Shown here one piece after another: positions 35,815 to 45,327 of a stretch of DNA of 64,000 nucleotides (the first letter of the stretch is position 1; the number at the start of each line of letters is the position of its first letter). Both the position numbers and the translations under genes were made by a program. The notes under the pieces are model-generated. The model was not told the DNA's origin and did not search any database. It was given only the letters and a program-made list of their open reading frames with translations. The DNA is from Candidatus Manganitrophus morganii (GTDB taxonomy: Bacteria; Nitrospirota; Nitrospiria; SBBL01; Manganitrophaceae), in NCBI GenBank assembly GCA_021651055.1, contig JAJHOH010000001.1, forward strand, positions 806,001 through 870,000, given 5' to 3'.

Positions 35815-37020
35815 TTATGCTTTTAAAAAATGCTCCATCAATCGATGGCCTTCGGACCAGAAATTCGCGCTTCCGGCCGCTTCCCTCTCCGAGAAGGGGC
35901 GCTCCTCTTTTTTTCCGTCGAGACCCCGGCAGAGGAGAAAGGGGACCGGATCGCCGGCCGCGTCCCGGCTCGATACCGGCGTGGCGTGATCCGAGAGAAG
36001 AAGCAGCCGCCACGGCCCCTTCTCTCTCAGTTGAGAGAGCAACGGGCCGACGAGCTGCCGATCAAAACGCTCGATCGCCTCCATTTTCAACTGCAGGTCG
36101 CCTGCATGCCCCGCCGCATCACACGCTTCAAAATGAAGATAGACCAGATCATGTCCTTCGAGCGCTTCGGAGGCCGCCTTCACCTTTGCCGCATCGTCGC
36201 CGACGGGGACATCAATGACCTTCATTCCTGTTTTTCGCCCTAAGCCGCGCAGGAGATCGGCCTCCGAGATCAGCGCCCCGCCCTTTGAAAATCGCGTTGA
36301 GAAGGGAGGCAGTGGAACCTCTCGCCCGGGCCCCCAGAACCAGACGCCGTTGGCCGGCCGCTCCCCTCGCGCAATCCGCTCTTCGTTGACCGGATGGTCC
36401 AATAAAACGGTAAAGGCGCTCTGAACCAGCTTCTTTAAAACCCCTTTGTCGGCGCCGCGGGGGAAGACCGAGACAATCTCCTTATCGACCAGCTTGTGAG
36501 GCGGGAGGCACTCCACCTTCAAGGCGCCGTGGACCCACACCATCAGGTGTCGATATCCTTTTCCTGCATAAAACTGAATCTGATCGCTCCCGAGCAGATT
36601 GTTGAGCAGATCGATCAGTTCCCGGGCCTCCTCATCACCGATCTTCCCCGCCGTGGGATCCTCTAAAAATACCCGGGAGGAGAGCTCGTTGAAGGCATAT
36701 CCCTTCTGCCGGTCCCGAAGGGTCACAAGGTTGCAGCGGAAGGCGACATCCCCCTCATTAAGCAAGACTTCCATCCCGGCCGACTCAAGCGCGCCTCTCC
36801 CGGAATAAAACCGGCGCGGGTCATATCCAAGGATCGACAGGTGTGCGACATCACTCCCCGGAACGAATCCATCCGGCGTCGTCCGGACCAAGCCGATTTC
36901 ACCGCAGGTCGCAAGAAGATCGATGTTGGGTGTTTTCGCCGCTTCAAGCGGCGTCCTCCCGCCGAGCGCTTCGATCGGCCGGTCAGCCATTCCGTCCGCA
37001 ACCAAAACAACGTATTTCAT
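35815..37020 (-). CDS. apgM: Cofactor-independent phosphoglycerate mutase (ApgM type)
   Basis: The 401-residue protein starts MKYVVLVADGMADRPIEALGGRTPLEAAKTPN, the archaeal-type iPGM signature with a nucleophile Ser in GSDVAHLSILGYD. The metal-binding ends LVYLHFEACDAAGHAGD and LLLLSDHATPVS place it in the alkaline-phosphatase superfamily. It interconverts 2- and 3-phosphoglycerate. Its location between thrC and lysC is typical, and homologues here are sometimes called ThrH-like or putative homoserine kinases. A role as homoserine kinase is possible because no thrB is seen in the operon. Confidence 0.92.
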   Translation of the reverse strand: MKYVVLVADGMADRPIEALGGRTPLEAAKTPNIDLLATCGEIGLVRTTPDGFVPGSDVAHLSILGYDPRRFYSGRGALESAGMEVLLNEGDVAFRCNLVTLRDRQKGYAFNELSSRVFLEDPTAGKIGDEEARELIDLLNNLLGSDQIQFYAGKGYRHLMVWVHGALKVECLPPHKLVDKEIVSVFPRGADKGVLKKLVQSAFTVLLDHPVNEERIARGERPANGVWFWGPGREVPLPPFSTRFSKGGALISEADLLRGLGRKTGMKVIDVPVGDDAAKVKAASEALEGHDLVYLHFEACDAAGHAGDLQLKMEAIERFDRQLVGPLLSQLREKGPWRLLLLSDHATPVSSRDAAGDPVPFLLCRGLDGKKEERPFSEREAAGSANFWSEGHRLMEHFLKA

Positions 37021-37063
37021 TCGAATTTTTATTTGTAGGGGCGACGCATGCGTCGCCCTTCCC

Positions 37064-38164
37064 TCAAAATCCCAAAACCTTCAGAACATCATCCAGGCGC
37101 GCCTTGATCGTCGTCGGCTTTTGCGCGATGCTCATCGAAAAGTCGGCATCCTTCAGGCCGTGGCCGGTCAGCGTGCAAACAACCCTGTCCCCCTTCTTGA
37201 AAAATCCCCGCTTGCTCAACTTGACCACGCCGGCCACCCCGGCGGCCGAGGCCGGCTCGCAGAAGACCCCTTCCAAACCGGCGATCATCCGATAGGCCTC
37301 GACGATTTCATCGTCGGTCACCAAATTGATCTCCCCCTTCGATTCGGCCGCCGCCTCCACGGCCAATTTCCAACTGGCCGGGTTCCCGATGCGGATGGCG
37401 GTGGCGATCGTTCGGGGCTTCTCGACCACATGTCCGAGGACGATCGGCGCGGCGCCAGCCGCCTGAAAACCGATCATCTTCGGCAACGCCGTCACCTTTC
37501 CGCGATGGAAGTACTCTTTGTAACCCTTCCAATAGGCGGTGATGTTGCCTGCATTGCCGACCGGCAGAAAATGATAGGTCGGCGGTGTTCCCAGGTGATC
37601 GCAAACTTCAAAAGCCGCCGTCTTTTGCCCTTCAAGCCGATAGGGGTTGATCGAGTTGACCAGGGTGATCGGATACTTCTCCGCCACCTGCTTCACCAGT
37701 TCCAGCGCCTCATCGAAGTTCCCATCCACCTGGATCACCGTGGCCCGGTGGATCATCGCCTGGGCCAACTTGCCGAGGGAGATCTTTCCCTCCGGGATCA
37801 AGACATACGCTTTCATTCCTGCGCGCGCGCTGTAGGCCGAGGCGGAAGCGGAGGTATTTCCGGTGGAGGCGCAGATGACCGCCTTGGCCCCCTCCTCCTT
37901 CGCCTTCGAGATCGCCAGGGTCATCCCCCGGTCTTTGAAGGAGCCGGTCGGGTTCTCCCCCTCGAATTTGAGATAGAGATCGATGTCGGCGTGCGCCGCC
38001 GCGGCGAGCCGCGGCGCCGGGATGAGCGGCGTGTTTCCCTCATGCAATGTGATGACCGGGGTCCGGTCGGTGACCGGAAGGAACTCTCTGTATGCTTCAA
38101 TGATCCCGGGCCATCGTTGATTCACGGCGAAACTTCCCAACCGACTTTTCGGAGTGTCACTCAT
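37064..38164 (-). CDS. thrC: Threonine synthase
   Basis: The 366-residue protein (ATG at 38164, GGAGGG five bases upstream, overlapping the hom stop by eight bases) is a PLP enzyme: Lys in [16 protein letters not shown], phosphate loop [14 protein letters not shown], plus [17 protein letters not shown]. It turns O-phosphohomoserine into threonine. It is in the operon order hom-thrC-apgM-lysC. Confidence 0.96.
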   Translation of the reverse strand: MSDTPKSRLGSFAVNQRWPGIIEAYREFLPVTDRTPVITLHEGNTPLIPAPRLAAAAHADIDLYLKFEGENPTGSFKDRGMTLAISKAKEEGAKAVICASTGNTSASASAYSARAGMKAYVLIPEGKISLGKLAQAMIHRATVIQVDGNFDEALELVKQVAEKYPITLVNSINPYRLEGQKTAAFEVCDHLGTPPTYHFLPVGNAGNITAYWKGYKEYFHRGKVTALPKMIGFQAAGAAPIVLGHVVEKPRTIATAIRIGNPASWKLAVEAAAESKGEINLVTDDEIVEAYRMIAGLEGVFCEPASAAGVAGVVKLSKRGFFKKGDRVVCTLTGHGLKDADFSMSIAQKPTTIKARLDDVLKVLGF

Positions 38165-39470
38165 CTTCACCCTCCACACGAATCAGCATGGTCGGCTCCG
38201 AGACGTAATCCATTCGATTGATTTTAGAGAGCGCCTCTTGGACGTCCCTCTCCTTGGCGCGATGGGTCATCATCACCAGCGGGACATTTCCCCCGGCCTT
38301 TCTTCCCTGTTGGATAACCGACGAGATGCTGATCCGGTGCTTCCCGAGCACGCCGGAGATCTTGCTGAGAACCCCCGGCCGATCCTCGGCCATAAACCGG
38401 AGATAGTAGAGGCTTTCGATCTCGTCCATCTGCTTGATCCGAAGCGCCGGCCGGGCTTCCGGCAGGAAGGAGGCCGGCGGAACCCGGCCGCTCGCCCCCT
38501 TTAAGATATTTCTGGAAATGTCGATCAGGTCGCTGACCACCGCGCTCCCCGTCGGAAGACTTCCCGCGCCCCGCCCGTAAAAGAGCGCTTCTCCGATCGC
38601 TTCTCCGACAAGGTAGATCGCGTTATGGACCCCGCCGACCCGGGAGAGGAGATACTCCTTGGGGATCATCGTCGGATGAACGCGGGCCTCGATCTCGCCG
38701 TCGGCCGCTTTCGCGATAGCGAGGAGCTTAATCTTGTAGCCGAACTCCTCGGCGAAAGCGATGTCGAGCGGCGTCACCTTGTCGACCCCTTCCGTGTAGA
38801 TCTCCTTGAGCGGAACCGCCGTCCCGAAGGCGAGGCAGGTCAAAATCGCCAGCTTGTGCGCTGAGTCGGCCCCGCCGATATCGAGGGTCGGATCGGCCTC
38901 GGCATAACCGAGCCGCTGCGCCTCGGCAAGGACCTCGGAGAACTTTTTCCCCTCGTCGGTCATCTTCGTCAGGATGTAATTGCAGGTGCCGTTGACGATC
39001 CCATAAATCGCCGCGATCTTCTCGGCCGCCAAGCCTTCCTTGATCGCGTGGATGATCGGGATGCCGCCGCCGACGCTCCCCTCGAATCCGACATCGACCC
39101 CCTGCTCCACCGCCGCGCGAAAGATCTCCTCCCCGTGGGCGGCGAGCAGCGCTTTGTTCGCGGTGACGACCTGTTTTCCCCGCCGGATCGCCTCCAGGAG
39201 GAACTGCCGCGCCGGATCATATCCCCCGATCAGCTCCACGACGATATCGATCTCGGGATGCCGGACGACCTTCATGGCATCGGTCGTCAGAACCCCCTTT
39301 GGAAGGGAAACCCCCCGGCTTCGTTTGACGTCGAGGTCGGCGATCTGAACGATCTCGATCGGACAGCCGAGCCGCCTTCGGATCAGCCCCTTCTGTTCGG
39401 TCAGAATCTTCACCGCGCCGGTGGCGACGGTCCCAAAACCGATAAAGCCGACTTTGATGGATGATTTCAT
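38157..39470 (-). CDS. hom: Homoserine dehydrogenase (with ACT domain)
   Basis: The 437-residue enzyme has an NAD(P)-binding Rossmann start ([18 protein letters not shown]), catalytic core [36 protein letters not shown] and a C-terminal ACT domain (about residues 355-430, [27 protein letters not shown]). It reduces aspartate semialdehyde to homoserine for threonine and methionine. It starts nine bases after the aminotransferase gene. Confidence 0.96.
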   Translation of the reverse strand: MKSSIKVGFIGFGTVATGAVKILTEQKGLIRRRLGCPIEIVQIADLDVKRSRGVSLPKGVLTTDAMKVVRHPEIDIVVELIGGYDPARQFLLEAIRRGKQVVTANKALLAAHGEEIFRAAVEQGVDVGFEGSVGGGIPIIHAIKEGLAAEKIAAIYGIVNGTCNYILTKMTDEGKKFSEVLAEAQRLGYAEADPTLDIGGADSAHKLAILTCLAFGTAVPLKEIYTEGVDKVTPLDIAFAEEFGYKIKLLAIAKAADGEIEARVHPTMIPKEYLLSRVGGVHNAIYLVGEAIGEALFYGRGAGSLPTGSAVVSDLIDISRNILKGASGRVPPASFLPEARPALRIKQMDEIESLYYLRFMAEDRPGVLSKISGVLGKHRISISSVIQQGRKAGGNVPLVMMTHRAKERDVQEALSKINRMDYVSEPTMLIRVEGEDE

Positions 39471-39479
39471 CGTTAAAAG

Positions 39480-40652
39480 CTATTTCCCCTTGAGAACCTT
39501 CTTGATCCCCTGAATCGCCTGACGCGTCCGGTGTTCGTTCTCGACCAAGGCGAAGCGGACATGATCGTCGCCGTATTCTCCGAACCCGATCCCGGGAGCG
39601 ACGGCGACCTTCGCCTCCGTCAAGAGAAGCTTGGAGAACTCGAGCGACCCCATCTGCCGGAACGGCTCCGGAATCTGCGCCCAGACAAACATCGTCGCCT
39701 TCGGCTTCTCAATTTTCCAGCCGATCCGGTTTAAGCCGTCGACCAGGACATTCCGCCGACGGCGGTAGAGCTCCACCACCTCACCGACGCAATCCTGCGG
39801 TCCGTTCAGCGCGATGATCGCGGCGATCTGAACCGGTTGAAAGATCCCGTAGTCGAGATAGCTCTTCAGCTTGGTCAAGGCCCCGATCATCTCCCGATTT
39901 CCGACGCAGAAGCCGACGCGCCATCCCGGCATGTTGTAGCTTTTTGAAAGGGTATAAAATTCGACGCCGACCTCCTTCGCCCCGGGCACCTGAAGGAAGC
40001 TCGGCGCTTTATAGCCGTCGAAAACCAGATCGGCATAGGCCAGATCATGGACCACCAGAACCTGATTCTCGCGCGCGAAATCGACGATCTTCTTGAAGAA
40101 ATCAAGTTCGACGACCTGCGTGGTCGGATTGTGCGGAAAATTGATGATCAACATTTTCGGACGGGGCCAGGTTTGCTTGAAGGCGGTGATCATGTCCTCG
40201 AAAAAATCGCGTCCGGGCGCCAGCGGGATGGAGCGGACCTCCCCGCCGGCAATGACGACACTGTAGGGGTGGATCGGATAGGTCGGACTGGGAACCAGCA
40301 CCACATCCCCCGGGCCGAGCGTCGCCAAAGCCAAATGCGAGATCCCTTCTTTGGAGCCGATGGTCACGATTGCTTCGGTATCGGGGTCCAACTCCACTGC
40401 ATAATTCCGCTTATACCAATCGGTGATCGCCAGCCGAAGCTTCGTGATCCCCTTGGAGGCGGAGTAACGGTGGTTTTTTGAGTTTTCGAGCGCTTCGATG
40501 GCCTTTTCAACGATGTGCGTCGGGGTCGGCTGGTCCGGGTTTCCCATTCCGAAATCGATGATGTCTTCGCCCCGGCGGCGGGCGTCAATTTTCATGGCGT
40601 TGACGACATTGAACACGTATGGCGGCAGCCGTTTGATTCGTTGAAATTCCAC
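39480..40652 (-). CDS. Class I/II aminotransferase (AlaC/LL-DAP aminotransferase-like)
   Basis: The start is probably GTG at 40652 ([14 protein letters not shown]) with GAGGGTGGA upstream; the frame reaches 40685. The roughly 390-residue PLP enzyme has the Schiff-base Lys in [34 protein letters not shown] and [19 protein letters not shown]. It resembles AlaC (glutamate-pyruvate) and homologous aspartate aminotransferases; the exact acceptor is unknown. As first gene of the aspartate-family operon it may supply aspartate or act on lysine-pathway intermediates. Confidence 0.9.
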   Translation of the reverse strand: MEFQRIKRLPPYVFNVVNAMKIDARRRGEDIIDFGMGNPDQPTPTHIVEKAIEALENSKNHRYSASKGITKLRLAITDWYKRNYAVELDPDTEAIVTIGSKEGISHLALATLGPGDVVLVPSPTYPIHPYSVVIAGGEVRSIPLAPGRDFFEDMITAFKQTWPRPKMLIINFPHNPTTQVVELDFFKKIVDFARENQVLVVHDLAYADLVFDGYKAPSFLQVPGAKEVGVEFYTLSKSYNMPGWRVGFCVGNREMIGALTKLKSYLDYGIFQPVQIAAIIALNGPQDCVGEVVELYRRRRNVLVDGLNRIGWKIEKPKATMFVWAQIPEPFRQMGSLEFSKLLLTEAKVAVAPGIGFGEYGDDHVRFALVENEHRTRQAIQGIKKVLKGK

Positions 40653-40703
40653 TCCACCCTCTTCGCAAATAAGTTGAGAAATCAAACTGATTGAAATTTA
40701 ACC

Positions 40704-40732
40704 ATTCTATTTAAAAAGGCTTAGATTGTCAA
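40704..40732 (-). promoter_or_regulatory. Sigma70 promoter of the amino-acid operon
   Basis: Perfect TTGACA, a 17-base spacer and TAGAAT on the minus strand, about 50-80 bp before the aminotransferase start. Confidence 0.8.
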
Positions 40733-40888
40733 ACAAATAGCACGACAGACCGGGTAGATCAGCCCCATCCGGATGGCCGTGAGGGATAAGAACGATCGAT
40801 CCGAGTGACCATACCGGTCCGAACCTCTCGACCGGTTCACGGCGCAGTGATAACTCCTTAATCCGAGCCATGGTGGGGAAGTGAAGAA

Positions 40889-40916
40889 TTGACAGAAAAT
40901 CAAGAGGTAGTAAACT
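40889..40916 (+). promoter_or_regulatory. Sigma70-type promoter of the PAS-GGDEF-EAL gene
   Basis: TTGACA, a 16-base spacer, then TAAACT, giving a leader of about 125 nt before 41049. The rest of the 396-bp gap between the divergent genes holds no gene that I can support. Confidence 0.55.
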
Positions 40917-41048
40917 AAAGAGGGTCGGCTCCTACAATGAATGGGAAAGTCCTGCTTTCTTTGCTGATTCATTGGTGTTTCGACATCCCACATTCGGAGG
41001 GAATCCTCTGAAGAAGCGCTACAAAACAGAATTGATCGGAAAAACAGA

Positions 41049-43151
41049 TTGAAGACAGAAAAGGCGACCTCCCTCGATAAAGACTACGTCGACTCCATCG
41101 TCGATAGCATGATGAATGCCCTCATCGTGATCGATCCGGATGGTCTGATCAAAACGATTAACCGGGCGACCCGGAATCTGTTGAAGTATACCGAAGAGGA
41201 GCTCGTCGGCCGGCCGGTTGAGTTTATTTTTGCAGATGACTCCCCCTTTAAGGGAATGGGCTCGGGTGTATTTGAAAGCACCTACCTTTCGAAAGACGGG
41301 AGAAGAATTCCCGTTTTGATCTCCGGTTCCGTCATGAGAGACGCGGCGGGACAGATCCAGGGAATCATTTCGCTGGCTCAGGATATTACGGAAAGGAAGA
41401 AATCGGAGGAGGCGCTGCGGGAAAGCCAGCGGGTGCTCTCCACACTGATGGGCAATCTCCCGGGGATGGCCTATCGCTGCAAATATGACCCGGACCGGAC
41501 GATGGAGTTTGCCAGCGAGGGAGCATTGGAGTTGACCGGCTATCCTCCCTCCGACCTGATCGGAAACACGAAAATCTCTTTCGCTAAACTGGTCCATCCC
41601 GACGATCTGGAGCGGATCGAAGCGGACATCAAGACCGCTCTCAAGGAGAAACACTCGTTCAAATTGGTCTATCGAATGGTGGATGCCGCTCAAAACGAGA
41701 AGTGGGTGTGGGAGCAAGGAATCGGGATCTTTGCGTCTAATGGGAAACTGCTGACCCTGGAAGGCTTCGTGATCGATATCACCGAGAGAAAACTCTCCGA
41801 AGAGCGTTTACAATACCTCGCCAACCATGATTCTTTAACCGGTTTGCCGAACCGGGCTTTATTTATGGAGCATCTCCGGCTGGCGTTGATGACAGCGAAG
41901 CGGCATCAACGGCTGGTGGCGGTTCTCTTTCTCGATCTCGATCGCTTCAAGCTGATCAACGACACACTCGGGCATGGTGTCGGGGATCTTCTCCTCAAAG
42001 GGGTTGCCGACCGGCTGAACATCTGCCTCCGCCGGACCGACACGGTCGCCCGTCTAAACGCCATGAACGGGACGGTTGCGCGCCTCGGTGGAGACGAATT
42101 CACCCTCCTGCTCACCGACATCGCCCAGACGCAAGATGTCCCGATCGTGGTCCAAAGGATCGTCAATATTTTTATGACCCCCTTCTTTGTCGAGGGGCAT
42201 GAGCTTTTTGTCACCCCCAGCGTCGGGATCAGCCTCTACCCCAACGACGGGGACACCCCTGATAAGCTGCTGAGAAATGCCGACACCGCCCTTTATCGCG
42301 CGAAGGAACAGGGACGCAACAACTACCAATTCTATCTTCCCGAAATGAATGCAAAGGTCTCCGAGCGGCTCGCCATGGAAAACTCCCTTCGGAAGGCGCT
42401 GGAGAAGAATGAATTTCTTTTGCACTATCAGCCTCAGGTCGATTTAAACACGGGAGCGATTGTCGGGATGGAAGCCCTGGTCCGCTGGCATCACGCCGAA
42501 TCGGGGCTGATCTCCCCCGCGAAATTCATTCCGCTCGCCGAAGAGACCGGATTGATCCTGCCGATCGGAGAATGGGTGCTTCGCACCGCCTGCGCTCAGA
42601 ATAAAGCGTGGCAGGAGGCCGGCCTTCCGCCGATCCGGGTTGCGGTCAATCTCTCCGGACGCCAGTTCCAGCAGAGAAACTTGATTGAGACGGTCCGGCG
42701 AATCTTGACCGAAACCGGGCTCGGCGCAGAGTTCCTGGAGCTTGAATTGACCGAGAGCATCTTGATGCAAAAGATTGAAATCATCACCTCGGTTCTCTCC
42801 GAGCTCGAGGGCATGGGGATACAGATCTCCGTCGACGACTTCGGGACCGGCTACTCCTCGTTGAGTTATCTCAAGCGCTTTCCGATCTCCAACTTGAAGG
42901 TCGATCGCTCTTTTGTCAGCGATATCACAACCGATCCGGATGACGCCGCCATCACCAGCGCCATCATCAATATGGCCCATAGCCTTAAGCTGAAGGTCGT
43001 CGCGGAAGGGGTGGAAACGGCCGAGCAGCTCGCCTTCCTCCGATCACTGAAATGCGACGGCATGCAAGGATACTTCTTCAGCCGTCCGCTGGCGGCGGAG
43101 GAGGCGACAAAGCTCCTGGTCGAGAAAAAAGGAATCTCGTTTCCCTCGTAA
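41049..43151 (+). CDS. PAS-PAS-GGDEF-EAL cyclic-di-GMP protein
   Basis: The 700-residue cytosolic protein has PAS 1 (about residues 12-115), PAS 2 (about 125-250), GGDEF (about 265-430, intact GGDEF near 347) and EAL (about 440-690, intact EALVRW near 474, DDFGTGYSSLSYLK). Both motifs look active, so it could make and break c-di-GMP, tuned by PAS ligands. The stretch before GGDEF holds an extra NAMNGTVARL block, seemingly a local duplication of TVARL. The proposed start is TTG at 41049 with a weak ribosome site; no ATG is in frame nearby, so the N-terminus is uncertain. Confidence 0.93.
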   Translation: MKTEKATSLDKDYVDSIVDSMMNALIVIDPDGLIKTINRATRNLLKYTEEELVGRPVEFIFADDSPFKGMGSGVFESTYLSKDGRRIPVLISGSVMRDAAGQIQGIISLAQDITERKKSEEALRESQRVLSTLMGNLPGMAYRCKYDPDRTMEFASEGALELTGYPPSDLIGNTKISFAKLVHPDDLERIEADIKTALKEKHSFKLVYRMVDAAQNEKWVWEQGIGIFASNGKLLTLEGFVIDITERKLSEERLQYLANHDSLTGLPNRALFMEHLRLALMTAKRHQRLVAVLFLDLDRFKLINDTLGHGVGDLLLKGVADRLNICLRRTDTVARLNAMNGTVARLGGDEFTLLLTDIAQTQDVPIVVQRIVNIFMTPFFVEGHELFVTPSVGISLYPNDGDTPDKLLRNADTALYRAKEQGRNNYQFYLPEMNAKVSERLAMENSLRKALEKNEFLLHYQPQVDLNTGAIVGMEALVRWHHAESGLISPAKFIPLAEETGLILPIGEWVLRTACAQNKAWQEAGLPPIRVAVNLSGRQFQQRNLIETVRRILTETGLGAEFLELELTESILMQKIEIITSVLSELEGMGIQISVDDFGTGYSSLSYLKRFPISNLKVDRSFVSDITTDPDDAAITSAIINMAHSLKLKVVAEGVETAEQLAFLRSLKCDGMQGYFFSRPLAAEEATKLLVEKKGISFPS

Positions 43152-43257
43152 CGAATCATCCTCTCTGTTTGTCCCGAACATTCCGGCCTCATTCCACCTT
43201 GACAAGAAGCTAAACCGCCCCCTATAATCGGCCCGCTTTCTTGTTGAGGAGGATCGT

Positions 43258-44337
43258 GTGAAGAAGAGAAGATACCATTGGATCACTTTCGGGTTCATCA
43301 TTTTTATGGTTTTCTTCCTGGGATGGGAGGCCCCGCTTCAGGCCCGCCCGAAGAAGAGCAACAAGTATCCTCCGGAGACCCTCTTCGATACCCTTCCGAA
43401 TCCGCCGTTTCATCTTCATCCGCTCCTTGCGCCGTCGATCCCCCCCTACAATCTCCAAACCCCGGCTAAGATAGAATTGGGGAAGATGCTCTTCTTCGAT
43501 CCGCGGCTCTCGCGGGATAACACCGTCTCCTGCGCCACCTGCCACAACCCGGAACATGGCTTCTCGGATGCCCGGCCGGTATCGGTCGGCATCGGCGGAC
43601 AGAAGGGGAACCGGAACGCGCCGACAATCTTCAACGTCGCTTATAATAAGACGCACTTCTGGGACGGCCGCGCAGGATCGCTCGAGGAACAGGCGTTGGG
43701 TCCGATCCAAAATCCGATCGAAATGGGGGAAGATTTAAACCGCCTTGTGCAAAAGCTGAACGGTGTTCCCGGATATATCGAAGCCTTTAAAAAAGTTTTC
43801 GGAACCGGGGTGACAGCCGACGGCATCGCGCAAGCGATCGCCGCCTTCGAGCGGACGATTCTCTCCAACAACTCTCCCTTTGACCGATTTATGGCGGGGG
43901 ATGATAACGCATTGACCCCGACCGAACAGCACGGCATCCGAGTCTTTAACGAAAAAGGAAAATGCGTCACCTGCCACAACGGACCGAATTTTACCGACAA
44001 CAAATTTCATCCGCTCGGCCTGCCGAAACGAGAGGGAATCCCCAACGACATCGGCCGCTACGCGATCACCCAGGACGAGGCGGAGAAGGAGCACTTCAAG
44101 ACGCCGACCCTCCGCAACATCGCCCAGACCGCGCCTTACATGCACAACGGCATCTTCGCGACGCTGGAAGAGGTGGTCGAATTCTACGTCAAGGCGGAGC
44201 CGACCACCTCCCCCCGCCATCCGCTGCTCACCCCTCTGAGCCTTCTGACCGATCAGGACAAAAAGGCGCTGGTCGAATTCCTCAAATCCCTCACCGGCGA
44301 GCCGATCAACATCACCCCGCCGAAGCTGCCGGAGTAG
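43258..44337 (+). CDS. Di-haem cytochrome c peroxidase / MauG family
   Basis: The 359-residue exported protein (GTG start, GGAGGATC upstream) has a signal peptide (WITFGFIIFMVFFLG). Two haem-c sites CATCH (Cys92, His96) and CVTCH (Cys236, His240) follow, with FWDGRAGSLEEQALGPIQNP and a Met in TAPYMHNGIF as a likely haem ligand. It probably reduces hydrogen peroxide in the periplasm using cytochrome c electrons. It appears to be a single gene. Confidence 0.95.
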   Translation: MKKRRYHWITFGFIIFMVFFLGWEAPLQARPKKSNKYPPETLFDTLPNPPFHLHPLLAPSIPPYNLQTPAKIELGKMLFFDPRLSRDNTVSCATCHNPEHGFSDARPVSVGIGGQKGNRNAPTIFNVAYNKTHFWDGRAGSLEEQALGPIQNPIEMGEDLNRLVQKLNGVPGYIEAFKKVFGTGVTADGIAQAIAAFERTILSNNSPFDRFMAGDDNALTPTEQHGIRVFNEKGKCVTCHNGPNFTDNKFHPLGLPKREGIPNDIGRYAITQDEAEKEHFKTPTLRNIAQTAPYMHNGIFATLEEVVEFYVKAEPTTSPRHPLLTPLSLLTDQDKKALVEFLKSLTGEPINITPPKLPE

Positions 44338-44438
44338 ACAAGATCGATTCGAATCCCGTATGATTTGGAGCAGATCTTCTACCTGGGGTAATTGCGGGGA
44401 GCAGAGGCGTCCCCCACGAACGGAAGGACCTTCCCGAG

Positions 44439-44693
44439 ATGGCCGATAAAAAAGAGAACGGAAAGAGAAAGCTGAAAATCGTCAAACCGGAGTACACCCT
44501 CACGTACGGAATTCGGCTCGACCCCGGAACCGCTCCGGAGCAGGTGCATCCGCATGTTCCGGTCACCCTCCCCGATGGGACCGAGGGGGAAATGCCGCTG
44601 CATGTGATGAATGGAAGCCTGGCGGAAATCCGAAGGCAACTTCACGAAAGCATCGACGCTTATTTTGAGATTTATCAGGAACGGGGCGAGTAA
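44439..44693 (+). CDS. Small hypothetical protein
   Basis: The 84-residue product has a lysine-rich start (MADKKENGKRKLKIVK), a middle segment TYGIRLDPGTAPEQVHPHVPVTLPDG and a helical, acidic tail (SLAEIRRQLHESIDAYFEIYQERGE). The ribosome site is GGAAGGA, about 10 bases from the ATG. It has no signal peptide or Cys. It lies about 100 bp downstream of the peroxidase gene, possibly co-transcribed; function unknown. Confidence 0.65.
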   Translation: MADKKENGKRKLKIVKPEYTLTYGIRLDPGTAPEQVHPHVPVTLPDGTEGEMPLHVMNGSLAEIRRQLHESIDAYFEIYQERGE

Positions 44694-44730
44694 AATCAAA
44701 GACCGGAACAAGCTCATCCCGATTGAAGCT

Positions 44731-44822
44731 CCCCGCAGCAAGCTGCGGGGAATCTTCGACCCGAAAGGATGGAAAAACTCTATTTGTATTCGCGCGTCTA
44801 ACCTTCGCAGCAAGCTGCGAGG
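44731..44822. repeat. Two related short palindromes
   Basis: CCCCGCAG-CAAG-CTGCGGGG (44731-44750) and a diverged copy around TCGCAG-CAAG-CTGCGA (44802-44822), both followed by GAAT. The shared CAAG loop and trailing bases indicate copies of one extragenic palindromic repeat rather than two independent terminators. Confidence 0.7.
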
Positions 44823-44864
44823 AATGCGACGCGCGTGCGTGTTCACATCGATCAGGAAATCTCC

Positions 44865-45209
44865 ATGAAACAGGTGCCCGTTGTATTTCTAATCGGATTG
44901 ACCCTGCTCCTTTCGCCCTCGACTTCTCATGCCGGCGAAACAAGGGTCTATGTCGGCGTCAGCGTCGGTACGGCGATCGTGGTTGGGACCGGGATCGCCT
45001 CCTTCAACATCGGATACAACCAGCGTGTCGGCAAGGGTCGGCCGGAATCCCCTTCACCTGAAACCAATCCGTCCACCGCGCTGGCTGAAATAAACCGCGA
45101 AGGGAAAAATGAGACTCCCGAAACCTATCCTGATTTTCGAATCAATGCTCCATCTATCCCGCCTCCAACACTTCGGTTCGAGTTTCCCCTCTTTATTCTC
45201 CGATGGTAA
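44865..45209 (+). CDS. Small exported protein, unknown
   Basis: The ATG at 44865 (AGGAAATCTCC upstream) gives 114 residues with a signal peptide (VPVVFLIGLTLLLSPSTSHA). A glycine-rich hydrophobic stretch (RVYVGVSVGTAIVVGTGIASFNIGYNQ) follows, then a Pro/Glu-rich tail ending in hydrophobic FEFPLFILRW. The second hydrophobic block could be a membrane span or a beta-barrel-like strand. No family is recognised. Confidence 0.6.
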   Translation: MKQVPVVFLIGLTLLLSPSTSHAGETRVYVGVSVGTAIVVGTGIASFNIGYNQRVGKGRPESPSPETNPSTALAEINREGKNETPETYPDFRINAPSIPPPTLRFEFPLFILRW

Positions 45210-45327
45210 AGACCTTCCCAGGCCGCTCACGATAAAGATCGCTTGGAGGAATACGGAAGAAATCGATCTTTACAAACCGTCCCGCTGCTGATGTATAATG
45301 ATTTTTTGATCATCGCTTTAGGATTTC

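Noticed and set aside
36923-38221. Plus-strand frame of 432 codons
   Set aside because: Antisense to thrC and apgM, which both have complete motifs; no ribosome site or domain.
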